Source of the DNA: Blumeriella jaapii | Taxonomy: Eukaryota; Ascomycota; Leotiomycetes; Helotiales; Drepanopezizaceae | DNA length: 64,000 bases | Direction: 5' to 3' | NCBI GenBank assembly: GCA_009599575.1 | Contig: VWND01000003.1 | Location: forward strand, 944,001 to 1,008,000 | Shown here: positions 23,239 to 35,489 of the stretch, in pieces | Position numbering within the stretch: position 1 is the first letter of the stretch | How the letters are laid out: each line of letters starts with the position of its first letter | Notes under the pieces: generated by a model | Databases searched by the model: none | What the model was told of the DNA's origin: nothing | What the model saw: the letters and a program-made list of their open reading frames with translations, nothing else | Made by a program: the position numbers and the translations under genes

Positions 23239-23625
23239 GAGGCGTAAACTTTTTTCGCGGGCCTTAACGATTTTATAAATCATTTCGATGCTGCTATAGC
23301 CGCTGCCGCCTTTTTTTTTTTTGCTGCCGAAGCTAAAGCTTTTGCTAAAACCTTTGTCGATTTTATTATTTACGACGCTTATATAAATCGTTTAAAAAAA
23401 AATAACGCTTCGGCTTTTATAATAATCGGAAATCGTGCGAATCGCGCCGCGGCTCGGACTGCCGCTGCCGCTGCTGCTGCTACGCCCGTTTCTGCCGGTT
23501 TGGCGGCTGCTGCTGTTTTAAAAGCTTTAGCTGCGCCGGCCCTTTTTTTTAACGACGCTAATATAAAACGTATTTTTCGACGTTTCGAAAACGTCGCTCG
23601 GATTTATTCTGACCAATTAAATTAA
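23239..23625 (+). pseudogene. Antisense Ala-rich ORF in B1
   Basis: Open for about 128 codons on the strand opposite to gag-pol, although RIP has put stops in most other frames. It holds FFAGLNDFIN, an Ala run, EAKAFAKTFVDFIIYDAYIN, RLK, GNRANRAAARTAAAAAA, and NDANIKRIFRRFENVARIYSDQLN. It may continue on both sides past stops that could be former Gln codons: upstream past TAA at 23236, and downstream to an acidic/Lys tail ending at TAG 23824-23826. B2 has the same ORF at 40808-41199. No family is recognised. A chance open frame poor in Gln and Trp remains possible. Confidence 0.4.
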
Positions 23626-24099
23626 ATTCTGGATTTCTACGAAAATATCGTAATTGCAATTCAGAATTCGATTACGGCTATCGTAAAAACCTTAATTAAA
23701 ATAAGTCGAATACTTTGCGAATTCGTTTAATACTAATTCTTTTAGCCTGCCGCTGCTTTTGAATTTAAAAAAAATAGCGATAACGATAAAAAGAAAAATA
23801 ACGATAATAAAAATAAATTAGCTTAGCGGCGGCGGTTCTAAAGTTTTCTAAATGTTTTTTTTTTTTTTTTTTTTTATTTTTACGGCGCGCATTCGTTATT
23901 GCTCCGTTGCTATTATTTATCGTATTTTTTAAGTATTTTTTTACAATCTTTTTTGCGTTCGTAAAATGGTTTTCTAGCTTTCAAAAATCTTCGCTTAATA
24001 AATAACCTTTTTATCGCATTAAATAATATCGGCTTTTTTTTATATTTTTGTAAGCTTGTATTAATTTAATTTCGTATTCTTCGGGTTTTTGAAATTTTA

Positions 24100-27000
24100 T
24101 TATATTATTTTTCGGCTCGGTATCGTTCCGACCCTGCCAAAATTCTAGTAAAAAAACGTAGAAAATATCGTAAATACGATATTAAAAAAAAAGCTCGAAT
24201 TAGTAAGCTTGGCCGTGCTCGTATATAATTCGCTTGATTTTAAAAAATTTTAAATATTTATTTAAAAGCTTTCGAAAAAGTCGCAGCTATCGAAAATTTT
24301 TAATCGATAATAATATTTTATCGCTTATTTAAAATCTAATTTTTTTATATTTAACGTCGTAAAACCTTTTATAATTCGCGTTGGCTTTTTTTAGCTTTCT
24401 ACTGAATATTTCTTTTTTTTTTTGCAATATTCTAATTCGTTTTTCCGCTGACGGTACTTCCCCTTTTACGACGTCGCTTTCGACGTTGCTGCCAAACTCT
24501 AAATAAAAGCCGTATAATATGCGAAAAGAAATAAAATCCGTAAAAGCGTATATCGAATTGTTATACGTAAACTCGGCTAAAACAAGCTTCGTAATCCAAT
24601 CGTTTTATCGATAATCGCAATACGTACGAAAATAAAATTTTAAAACTTAATTTTAACGTTTCGTTTGGCCATCGGTTTAAAAATAAAAAGCGATGCTTAA
24701 TCGACGTCGTATTTATAAATAAAATATTACTAAAAACCAGAATTTATTAATAAAAACTGACCTTCTGTTTGTAATAATTTTTTTAAAGCAGCCAAAATCT
24801 TTATAAACGTGCTGTATAAATATTTTAGCTAAATTTAAAACTGAAATCGTTTTTTATATCAGTATATATTTCGATAGCTTTGTATATCGGTCTATTATAA
24901 CGAGTATCGAATCGTAAACACGATTTCGTTTTTTGCTAAAAAATAAATCCGTAATAAAATCTATAGTTATTTTTTTTTAAAATTTCGTAAAAGTCGAAAA
25001 AAAAGCTAATTCGCCATAAAATCGGTGCTTTTTAAACTTGCCTTTCTGGCACTTTCTATACGTATTAACGTAACGCTTTACGTCGCCTCGTAAACCAGGC
25101 CAGAAATACTTTTTTTCGACCAGTTTTAACGTTCGCCGAAAACTTTAATAGCCGGCGATCGGATCGTCGTAATTAATTTTTAATATCTCGCTTTTAATAG
25201 CGCTTTTATTCGAAATATACGTACGTTTTTTATAACGTAATAATTTATTTTAGCTTATACGCTAATATCTTTCGGATCCGGCTCGACTGTTTTACGAAGC
25301 CGATTCGTACGTTTTTTATAATACAAAAAAATCAAATTTTTATAATTCAAAAATAATCTTATAAATCGGTTTTGCTAATTTGTTATTAGCCGTTTCGGAT
25401 TGTAGCAATATAGCGGCTACGCTCCGTGGTATATATTATTTGCAATTAATAACACCAGCAAAAGATAATCCGGCGAAAAAGCTTTTTATTTAGCTTTTTT
25501 TCGCTTGCTTTTTACTTTCTGATCCCGTTAACAAAAACTTCGAATACTTATCGGCGCGAAATAATTTATGCTTCGATTTTAGGCGTGTTTTTATTACGAA
25601 AAATACTCTAGAATTTTTTAAATAAGCTAGTTTTAGCTTACGATGCAACGTAAATAGCTATTCGTTATTTTTTTCTAAATCTTTTTTTAAATCTAGCCGG
25701 CGAAAAAGACTATTCGCCGGGTTAAAAACTTTTATTTTATATTCGATTGCAAAATCGTATTTAGCTAGCTCGTCGGCCCACCTCGCTTAGCGTTCGTTTA
25801 AACGTTTTTTCGTAAAAAAGTATTTTAAATTATAATAATTTGTACGTATAATAATAACGTCGGAAGCGCCACGTAAATATTAGTTCTATTGTTTAAAAAC
25901 GTAAATTATAACTATTAGCTCAGCGTCGTAAACCTCGTATTTTTGTTTTATAAGAAAAAGCTTTTTCGAATAATATGCGATAAAATGCCAACGTGCTTCC
26001 GCATTCTCCCCGAACAATTGAGATAATATTCCGCTTATAACGAATTTCGAAGCGTTTGTTTCGATTTGAATTTTTAATCGAAAGTCGAAATAGCGTAGAA
26101 TCGGTGCTTAGCAAAACTTTTTTTTTAAAAGTAAAAAAGCGAGCTTCGCTTCGAATAAAAAACGAAAAGGGCCCGACATTTTCCCTCGTTGCATTTCTTT
26201 TAAAAAATCTGTAATAAATCGGCAAAGCTTAGCGTAATTTTTAATAAAACGTTTGTAAAAGTTAGTAAAACCCAAAAACACTTAAATATTTCGCTACGTA
26301 ATAAAAGAAAGCTATTTCCGAATATTATTTATTTTTTTTGGGTCCATTTTAATTTTCGTAAAAATAATAACGAAGCCTAGAAACTCAACCGTATTCGTAT
26401 CGAAAGCATATTTTTTCAGATTTTCGTAAAATTTATTAATACGAAGTTTTTTAAAAATCTTTTTTACCGCGTTTATATAATCGTCGGAGTTTTCGGAAAA
26501 TATTAAAATATCGTCGAAGTAAATTATATACGTAATATTTATTAAACCGATTAAAATTTAATTAATATACGTTTGGAAAATTGCTAATGCGTTCGAAAAG
26601 CCGAAAGGTAATACGCAATATTCGAAATGTCCGTAACGAATGCGAAACGCAGTTTTCTATTTATTTATTTTTTTTATTCGAAAGCGGTGGTACGCTTAAA
26701 TAAAGTTTAGTTTAATAAATATTTTAGCTTTTTTTAAACGATCCAAAGTTTCGCTTATAAAAAGTAGGAAAATTCGATTTTTAACCGTAATTGCGTTTAG
26801 ACTTTTATAATCGACGCATAATCGCAAACTCCCGTTTTTTTTCGATATAAATATTACCGGTGCGCCGGCAGAGCTAATAAATCTTTTTATCCAGCTTTTT
26901 TCTAAGCTCGAATCGAAATATTCGCGTAATTCGATAAGTTTAAATTCCGACAAAAAGTAGATTGGTTTTTAAAAAAAATTCTTTTTTTCCGCGAGATTTA

Positions 27001-27560
27001 TTCGATGCTTTATAAAATAATGAAAAACTAAAATAACCGCGGCGGTATCGTCGAATACGTCGGCGTAATCGTCGTATTTAAAAAGTAATTAATACTGTTT
27101 TTTAATAGCTTTTTTCAAAACGATATAAAACGCTTATTCTTTTTTGGATTTTTTTTTAAAACGTTTAATTATAACGAAATTAAGTTATAAGCGTTCGACT
27201 GGATATCGCCACGATTTAGCTCGAAAGCTTATAGCGGGATCGATATTTCGCAATCAAAGGAATTCTAAAATAAATAAAACCTTTGGGATATTTATATCGC
27301 AAGCCACGAAATCGTTTTATATTTTTTAATTGTTTTATAACTATTAATAGCGCGAATAAGTTGCGTATGCGTGCCGTAAATAATTACTTTTCTTTTTTTA
27401 ACCGTAAATAAATTAATACGTTTTTAAGTTGATTTTCATTTATACTTAATTAATAATTTTTGAATTACGCAGTTTTTCTCCGCGCCGCAATCGATAAAAA
27501 TTCGTTTCGTACGAATTTCGCTCTTAGCTTTTTTAATTTCGACTAAAATTATTATTTTCT
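24100..27560 (-). pseudogene. B1 pol remnant
   Basis: Protease near 27500: FIDCGAEKNC with the D-C/S-G-A core. RT at 26960-26300: FISSAGAPVIFISKKNGSLR, LCVDYKSLNAITVKNR, and an intact YFDDILIFS near 26520. RNase H at 26230-25700: ETNASKFVISGILSQ. Integrase at 25250-24400 with TIDFITDL, ILVIIDRYTK and DGQT..N. This order and these motifs are those of Tf1/sushi-type Gypsy elements. Stops and Asp/Gly losses make it inactive. Confidence 0.88.
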
Positions 27561-27599
27561 GCTTTTTTTTTTCGCTCGATTTTATTAGCAGCGACGAAA

Positions 27600-28970
27600 T
27601 TAAAATCGAGCGGAAGCTTTTTCCGAATTTTTAAATTTGTTAGCTTCGGGGCAATTTGGGATTATATATTTTTTTTTGTTGCATTTATAATATTCGACTT
27701 TTGGATAATTGGCTATGCGATGCTTTTTCTTTTAATAGCGACTGCACTTCGAAAAGTAAAAGAAATCGTTAGAAGTTTTAGGATTTCAAAAGATTTTATT
27801 AAAATTATCGTTTTTTCGCTTTTGTTTTTTTTTTTATAACGTATTTTCGAATCGAAAACGGTATATATCTGTTTTAGCTTTTAAGCTTTAATCGTAAATA
27901 TAAGTTTTTTCTTTTCTTTTTTTTTTGCGTTCGTTTCGTCGTTTATTATTTTTCGTTTCGTCGCTAATAATTTTATTAGCATTTTCGATACGACGAGCAA
28001 TTAATATCAATTTTTCGTACGAACTTATAGCTATAATATTGCTTTGTTTAATAATTTTTTTTCGAAAAATAAATCGGAGTTTTGCGAAAAGCATTTTTTT
28101 TCTAATCGCATCGTCTGTTATTTGCAACTATTATTCGAAGTTATTTAAATAAGCAACGAAATCGTTAATTAATTTATGCTTTTTTTATTTCGCTTTATCG
28201 TATAAATTCGAAGCCGCGATTTTTCGATTTTCCGCATTTATTAAAAAGTTTAATATTCATTTTTTAAAATCGTTTTATATAATTCGAATATTCGTAAAAC
28301 GTCGTTCGTATCCGATTCACCTTTTTTTTATTTTATCGTCGAAAGCTAAAACACAGGCGTTAATTTTTTTTTAATCGGTATAAAATATTACTTTTTTATC
28401 CTGGCGAAAGCTTCGTTCTGCACGCCGAATAAAAAATTAAGCTTTTTTAGTATTTTTCCTTCGGTATATTAAAAAGTCTTTTATTTTTAATGTTTTTCGG
28501 CTCGAATTCGCTGTGTTTTTTACAAAAAATATAATATGCTTAAAAAAAATGCTAGGTCGTTTTTAATAAATATTATTATCGTAGTATTCCGAAGATATTT
28601 TATAATAATCGCTAGCTTAGATTATTTTCTGTCTTTTTTTAACTGGAGCGGTGTTAAAAAGTATAAAAACTTTTTTTTCGATATTTTCGAAAGCGTTAAG
28701 TTTTCGTTGGAATTATTTAACCTTTTTTCGAAATTCGTTTCGGCGTTTTAAAGTTTTTTCGAATTTTTTAATTGTTTCGTAGATTTTTTTTTAATTTTTT
28801 TCTGTTTTATTTTAGCTCGTATTTCTTTTATTTTTCTACGTTTATCGTTTTCTTTTTGTTCGGCGCGGATTCGTTCGTTAGCCAGATAAATCAGAGTCTC
28901 GATGGAAGATTTTTCCGAATCGCTTTAAGCGTGGCCTTTTTTAATGATTTTTTCGATAAAAAGAATTGAA
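27600..28970 (-). pseudogene. B1 gag remnant
   Basis: Coiled-coil-like N-terminus near 28950 (IYLANERIRAEQKEND), capsid-like middle, open piece 27888-28127 (LRFIFRKKIIKQSNI), and a CCHC knuckle remnant near 27660-27690: KCNKKKYIIPNCPE, in which the His reads Tyr and the first Cys is lost. Same order in B2. Confidence 0.75.
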
Positions 28971-29217
28971 AAATCGTCGCGATTTAATAGTAAAGTATTT
29001 TCGATTTTTAGTAAAACTAATAACGTCAGGAAAAACGATAATACGAGGTTTTTCTAAGCAGCCGAAAATGCTAAATTTTTTTAAATAGCTGGAAATGCTT
29101 GTTTTTTGCGAATGCGAAAAGCTATAATATCGATAATAACGATATAAATATAATAATATAATAAAAAATTGTTTTAATAATATCGAACTGCCGTTCCGGT
29201 AAATAAAAAAATCAAAA

Positions 29218-29630
29218 TGTAAAAATTAAAAAGCAAAAAAATATTAATTTAAATAATAAAGCTTAAATAAAATTAAATTAATAATCAGACTGATTTTTAT
29301 CTTTTATATTTTTAGTAAAAAGCGTGTATAAATACAAAAGAAAGGATAAAGCCCTCGAAAAAAGTATTTCCCAGAAAACCAAGCGAATTTCATTTAGTAT
29401 GCTTTTCCAGCCCCTATCCCGATCTTTTCTTATTTTTTTTAATATAATTTTAATAACTGGTTTTTTAGCAATTATTCCTATAAAATGTTTTACTTAAATA
29501 TTATTTTTAGCCTTTATAATACTATCCGGCCCTTACGGCCTATCCGCAGAAAATGCTATTCGAGGATTGGTAGAAGGCAGAAGGTCTTGGCGGATCATCT
29601 GACTTATACACGTGATGTTGGTTCCTGACA
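29218..29630 (-). repeat. 5' LTR of B1 (right copy)
   Basis: 413 bp; its end GATGTTGGTTCCTGACA keeps the LTR terminus intact on this side. The left half is more mutated than the left LTR. Confidence 0.9.
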
Positions 29631-32600
29631 TATATAACGTGTTTCAAAAAGTCGGACGAATAAATAAAAATATCATCTAGGTATGCAATACAAAAATCGT
29701 TTAAATAATCGAAAAAAACGTCGTTTATATAACGTTAATAAATTACGAATTTATTAATAAAGCTAAAAGATAGCACTTTGCATTTATAAGCGCTGTAACG
29801 CGTACGAAACGTCGTTAGTTTTTTACTAGCGGGATTTATTCGAATTTTATAAAAGGCTTAACGAATATCGAGCTTTGTAAAAATTCGCGCTTTCGAGAAA
29901 CGAGCAAAAATTTATTAATAAAAAAGAAAAAATAGCGATTTTTACGAATAACGTTATTAAAAGCTCGATAATCGATACAAAAACGCAATAAACCGTCGGG
30001 TTTTTTGGCGAAAAGCATTAAAACAGCGAAAAAAACGATGAAAAATTCGATAAAACTTTTATTAAAATTATTTTGCAAATAAATCTTAATAATCTCGAGT
30101 TTTGAAATCGATATTTTATATAAAAAAGTATATTTCAGTTTTTTTTCATTTATAATAAGCTCGATCTTATGGTCGTAGGACCGGTAAAAGGCTAGCTCGT
30201 TACTGGCGGTTTTAAAAAACATATATTCGAAGTTTTTGTATTCCGGAGAAAAAGATTTAAAAAAAAGTTTATTCGAAGTTAACTTTGCTAAACTAATTGA
30301 AAAAATCGAAATCGATATTTTATTAGTTCTGAAACGTTCGAAAAAATTATAAAATTAGATTTTGAAAAAAGTATTATATATAAAATCGTTTAATATTTTA
30401 TCGATTTCGTATAAAAAGGTTAAAAACACTTCAACTGCTTTTTTTCTGAAAATCAGCTTAAAAGCGTATGCAATAATCTGGCAAATGGAAATTAAATAAA
30501 CAGTAGATTAAAAGATTCGTTTTCGAACTGATCGTTTGAAAAGTTCAAAAAGTGGCTTGTTTAAACTATCGATTATATTAAGCTGAAAGGCCATCGCGGC
30601 GAAAGTCTTTTTTCGGTTTTTAATATAACTGTTTTTCGTAGAACGAAAAAGCTGTTCTAACGAAAAAAAAAAAAAAAGAAAAAAAATAATAAAAAAAGGA
30701 TCGGCAGCTTAAAAAAATAATGGTGTGATTTTTTGTATTATTCCACTGGCGTCGCTATCGAAATTAGCACCGCGAATAAAATTCGATTTTTTCGCGCTCC
30801 GCATAGCGTCGTAGATCTGCCATAATTAATCAAGGTTTTTGTTACATTTTACAACATCGTTTTAATAGCGAAATTAAATTTTTCGAAAATGCAAATAAAA
30901 GATTTTAATACAACGAACGTAAAAAACTATAGGGGGATAAGACTTCGGCCAATAAAGCTTGCGTTTATTACAATTTAATAAAACTTGGTATTCGGCCAAT
31001 CAAGCTTTTCCTAGAATCACACTATGATTTCCGAGATTAATAATTAAAAAAAAAATAAACGATTGTATTCGGTTGTTAATAATAAAATTGAAAAGCGTAA
31101 AATGTGTAATTAAATGGCCACGAGCTTTATTATACCTTTTTACAGAAAAAGAAGCCGGGAAAGGTTGAATCAAAGGTTTTAAAAAGAAAAAAAGAGACTT
31201 GATTAACGCATAACCGTTCGCTCCAGAGTCGGCGAGCGCTTTCACTTTGTACGAAAGGCCATTTTTAATAAATATAACGGAAATTGTTAGTAAATCGCCA
31301 TCAAAAAGCTTCCGAACGTTAAAATAACGCATATCGCGCAATACGCTTAAAAAAAAAGCTTTGCTTAGGCCTGGGCGTTTTTCCGATTAGCGAAAAAGCT
31401 TTTAACTTCTTCGTATGCGTTTTAGAAGTCGTTTAAAAAAAAGTTTTCGTTTTTACTACCATTATTAAAAAGCGAATCTTCGGCCGGTTCGACCTCGTTT
31501 ATACTTACCAGCCTGGAAGAGCCTTTGAATAGAACCGAAGGTCGGCCCGTAAAAGATCGTGCAAATTAGCTTTTTTAAACTTTTTAATATAAAATAAAAA
31601 ACGAGCGTTATCGTTGGTCCGATCGAAAAATAAAAACGCCAAAAGAAGCGTTTTAGCGTAAAAAAAAAAAAAAAAAACAGCAGAGGGCTGAAAAAAAGCC
31701 TATGAAACACTTGGACGATTCTCGTACGTACGATTTGACTCGTAATACGCTTTGGTTAAAAATCTACCATTTTGATGGATAATAAACTTGAAAAAGCGAT
31801 TCGCGTATAAAATTCGTTCAGCCAACTAACTTTGTTTTTCTTAACGGACGGCGGTGAGCTAATTTTTAAAAGTCGTTATACGCGCCTATTTTAAATACAG
31901 CTTTTTTCGTAAACGCTTTAGTATTTTATCGCGAAAAGCGTCCCGAAGCTGTTTGTTAATTCGTATTTAAGCGTTCGCTGCGAAAATAAAAAATCGCAAA
32001 TAAAATCGCTAAAAATCGTCGTGCGTATTTATTATAAGCATTTTAAACTCGTTTTCGGCCTTTTAAACGTCGGAAAAATCGGCTAGAAAATCGGCGACCT
32101 TTTTTATTAATTTTTCGGAAAATATAAAATCGGAACGGTCTAAAATACGCGGGATCAGAAATTCTTTTGCCACGCTTTCGGTCTGATCGAATATATAATT
32201 TTTACGAAATCGATCGCTAGCGAAATAATCGTAATAAAATTCGAAATTATCGAAAATTTTAATTTTTTAATAGCGTATTTTATAATTTTTACTATTATTT
32301 AATTTAAACTTAAAATTCGAAACGCGTTTTATACGAGCTAGTCGAAAATCAGCAAATAAATAGAAACTATAACGTTCAAAAAGCGCGCTAAAATCTTGGC
32401 CGTCAAAGGAAAATTCAAAAAAAGTTCGCGAAAAACGTAAAGATTAATTTACAGCGTTTATTAATTAAAATAAAACGTTGCGAAAAAAAAAAAAGCAGCA
32501 GATTCGCGATTGGCAAAAGCACGTTCGATAAATTCTACTAAACGTTTTAATTAAAGGGTTTGTCGCAGTCGTATAATTTTCAAAAGTTATCGTTTACGCT

Positions 32601-33000
32601 TTTGCGCTTTTTTCAATTGATTTTGCAAAAGTCTTAATTAAACGCTTTCAGCGCTAGGCTGGGAGGTGGCAAGCGAAATGGTTGGCGCTCTGCCTTTTCC
32701 TTTGTTTTTTTTTCCTCGGGGAAAAAATTGTTTTTCAAAAGAAAAAGCTTTTGGGGAAAGCTGCTTTTTCGCTAATTAAAAGAAAAGTTAAGGTGTAATA
32801 GCAAGAGCTGAAAAGCTTTGCTAAAAGAAAAATCGTTAAACAAAAGCCATCCTTCGCGAAATGCGGAAATAAGCCTTTTCACGACCGGTCGATTATTTTA
32901 ATATAATTCGTAAGAAATTCGAAAAGAAAAATAATTTACGCCGTCGCTAGCGTAAAAAAAGAATTGTTAATAATATAACGATTTAATCAATCGAAAAGCT
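29631..33000 (-). pseudogene. C1 gag, protease and 5' part of RT
   Basis: RT N-terminus at 29836-30222: YDHKIELI, LEIIKIYLQNNFNKSFIE, LFAKKPDGLLRFCIDYRAFN. Protease at 31000-31341 with an intact ALADSGANGYALI active site, unlike C2. Gag covers about 31350-32500 (minus strand). The minus frame also shows the IIIRNFF-free linker with a 35-nt palindrome at 30744-30778 between protease and RT. B1 cuts the RT at 29631. Confidence 0.82.
30744..30778 (+). repeat. 35-nt palindromic repeat, copy C1 (protease-RT linker)
   Basis: CACTGGCG...CGCGAATA, 35 nt, the most diverged copy (terminal CGCG partly lost on one side). Same place as 43676-43710 in C2. Shows that the repeat occurs in an unrelated family. 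Confidence 0.78.
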
Positions 33001-33270
33001 GGAAAATCAGTTAACTAATCGCCGTATTTATATAATATAAAAAACGAGCCTTTAATTCTGTAACAAAAATATTTACTTAAAATCAACAACTGCAAAAGGC
33101 AGAAGTTGCTAAAAAAAAAAAGCCTTATATATATAAATAGTCTCTACAATTGATGGAAAAACCCACCAGAAGACCAGGGAGCTTACAGCTATACGTAGTT
33201 GCTGAGGAGCTTGCAGCTATACGTAGTTGCTGGGGTGATACGAGAGGTGGCAACAGAGTGAATCGTCACA
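32974..33270 (-). repeat. 5' LTR of C1 (right copy)
   Basis: 297 bp, ending GAATCGTCACA. Also has the doubled 28-bp unit, so the doubling was present before C1 inserted. Confidence 0.9.
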
Positions 33271-34804
33271 ATTTAAATAATCGGGAAAAAAAACACAAAA
33301 CAAAGCTACGATGCTTATTAATAAACGCCGGAATGCAAAACCGCGCATCGGGCGTATAAACTTTTTAATATTATTAATAACCCGATCGTATCGCTCGAAT
33401 ATCGGGATTTTAAAACAGCCGTGGTTAAAATCAAGCAGAATTATTAACGTAATCGAATTAATAAATGTAAATCGGACAAAGATTTTTATTTGCTAATTGA
33501 CTAATATAAGTTTATTATAAATTTTAAATCGTTACTTTTCGAAATTAACGGCCGATTAATCGAAAGTTCGAAAAAGAAAATTAAAACGTTGTATACGAAA
33601 ATGCTTTAACGGTTTAATACGGCGGACGATTTGCTCGACGATTTTTTTTTTTAAAAAATAACGACCGAAAACAAATTTTCTTTTAAAATTAAATTATTTT
33701 TTTAAAAAAAATCGAGCGTTTTATAATTAAAATATTTAGCATATCGCCGGACGTCGATCGCATTACGGTTCGGCTGTTTAAAGCCTGCTGAAAATATATT
33801 AAATATATTATGCACGGCATTTTTAACAAATGCTTCGTTTTTAGCCATTTTTCGTAATTATAAAAGCTGGCGGAAATAACGATAATGCTTAAAATAAATA
33901 AACAAAAGTAAATGCATTCGGTGCGATTTTAGCGGCCGATTACTTTGCTATTTTATATTTTTAAAAGTTTCGAACGAATTATAACGAAAAAACTGGCCTG
34001 GACAGCTTTTATCTACGGCATTTTTAGTCCGCAATACGATAGCGCGTTTTTTAAGCGCTTAAAAATAAATTTAATAGCTTCGTTTATATACGACGTAAAA
34101 CGAATATTATTAGCGAACAAAAAAATTATTATAATTACGATAAACGTTTAAAAAGCGTTCGACGCCTTTTTAATACGAAAATTATTTTAACGAATAATTT
34201 CGCAAAGCTGGCCCAGATTATTTTTAAAACTGATATAAAAGTTTTTTTCCGATCGTAAAATGCGTATAAAACTAAAATAAGCTATTATACAATTTTACGA
34301 CGTTAAGTATAAAACTTTTTAAAGCTCGCTTTTTTCGTTAGTTTTGTATATGTTTTATTTCGCAAAACTAATAGCACAAAATCCGGAACTTCGATTCGGA
34401 TACGCTAATAATATTTACTTTTATCGGATATTTAATTCGTTAAATACAAACGTGCAATTATTATCCGAAAATATTAAATCGATTTTGCAATAAAACAACG
34501 ATAATAAAGTTTTTTTTACGCTAAAAAAACAAAAAATAATTTATATTATTAAAAAAAATACGATCACGCTTTCTTTTACGTTATCGACAAAAATAATACG
34601 ATCGAACTAATTACGATTTCGAAAAAGCGAAAAAAACAGCCGGCTTTACGATGGCTAGAAATTTGGTTTAATCGCAAACTGTCGTTTAAAAAATACGTAT
34701 CTAAACGGGCTATTAAAATTCGAAAGCTCGCTTTTTATATACGAAAATTAGCGAAAACGATACGAAGCTTTCCGGCTTATTTATTCCGAAAAGCTGTAAT
34801 TATT
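33271..34804 (+). pseudogene. LINE segment 3: endonuclease-RT linker and reverse transcriptase
   Basis: Near 33310-33360 the translation reads TPECKTAHRAYK, typical of the linker between endonuclease and RT in Tad-like LINEs. From about 33920 the RT follows: RPIT..YIFKSFERIITKKL, then SPQYDSAFFKR, the 'V.KAFDAFL' block that holds the first catalytic Asp region, SLFSLVLYMFYFAKLI, and FGYANN, which is FGYADD with the second Asp changed to Asn by a G-to-A step. Several in-frame stops interrupt it. B2 cuts it at 34804. Confidence 0.75.
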
Positions 34805-35216
34805 TGTCAGGAACCAACATCACGTGTATAAGTCAGATAATCCGCCAAAACCTTTTGTCTTTTACCAATCCTCGAATAGCACTTTCTGCGGATAGGCCGT
34901 AAGGGCCGGATAATATTATAAAGGCTGGAAATAACATTTAGATAAAACATTTTATAAGAATAATTGCTAAAAAACCAGTTATTAAAATTATATTAAAAAA
35001 AATTGAAAAAGGTCGGAATAAAAGTTGGAAAGCATATTAAATAAAATTCGCCTGGTTTCCTAAGAAATATTTTTCTCGAAGGCCCCACCCTTTTTTTTAT
35101 ATTTATACACGCTTTTTATTAAAAATATAAAAAGTAAAAATCAGTTTAATTATCAACCTAATCTTATTTAAATTTTATTATTTAAATTAATATTTCCCTG
35201 CTTTTTAATTTTTACA
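34805..35216 (+). repeat. 5' LTR of B2
   Basis: 412 bp, starts TGTCAGGAACCAACATCACG and ends TTTTTACA. Well preserved at its first 120 bp. Confidence 0.9.
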
Positions 35217-35489
35217 TTCTGATTTTTTTACTTATCGGAACGGCAATTCGATATTATTAAAACAATTTTCTATTATATTATTATATTTATATCGTTATTA
35301 TCGATATTATAGCTTTTCGCATTCGCAGCGAACAAACACTTTCAATTATTTAAAAAAATTCAGCGCTTTCGGCTGCTTAAAAAAACTTCGTATTATCGTT
35401 TTTTTTAACGTTATTAATCTTATTAAAAGTCGAAAATATTCTATTATTAAAGCGCGACGATTTTCTAACTTTTTTTATTTAAAAAATTA

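Larger units (their letters stand above)
22264..29630 (-). mobile_element. Gypsy element B1 (7,367 bp, minus orientation), inside C1
   Basis: 413-bp LTRs at 22264-22676 and 29218-29630, perfect TATAT duplication (22259-22263, 29631-29635). In sense the LTR runs TGTCAGGAACC...CTTACA. Minus-strand order is gag, protease, RT, RNase H, integrase, then a region with an antisense ORF. B2 at 34805-59874 is the inverted second copy; with its nested insert removed B2 has the same length to within a few bases. Confidence 0.92.
19442..33270 (-). mobile_element. Gypsy chromovirus C1 (6.5 kb own DNA, minus orientation, contains B1)
   Basis: Bounded by 297-bp LTRs (19442-19738 and 32974-33270) and a perfect ATTTA duplication (19437-19441, 33271-33275). 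Own DNA is 19442-22263 and 29631-33270. Read on the minus strand the order is gag, protease, RT (cut by B1), RNase H, integrase, chromodomain. B1 inserted in the RT thumb region with duplication TATAT. Confidence 0.92.
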
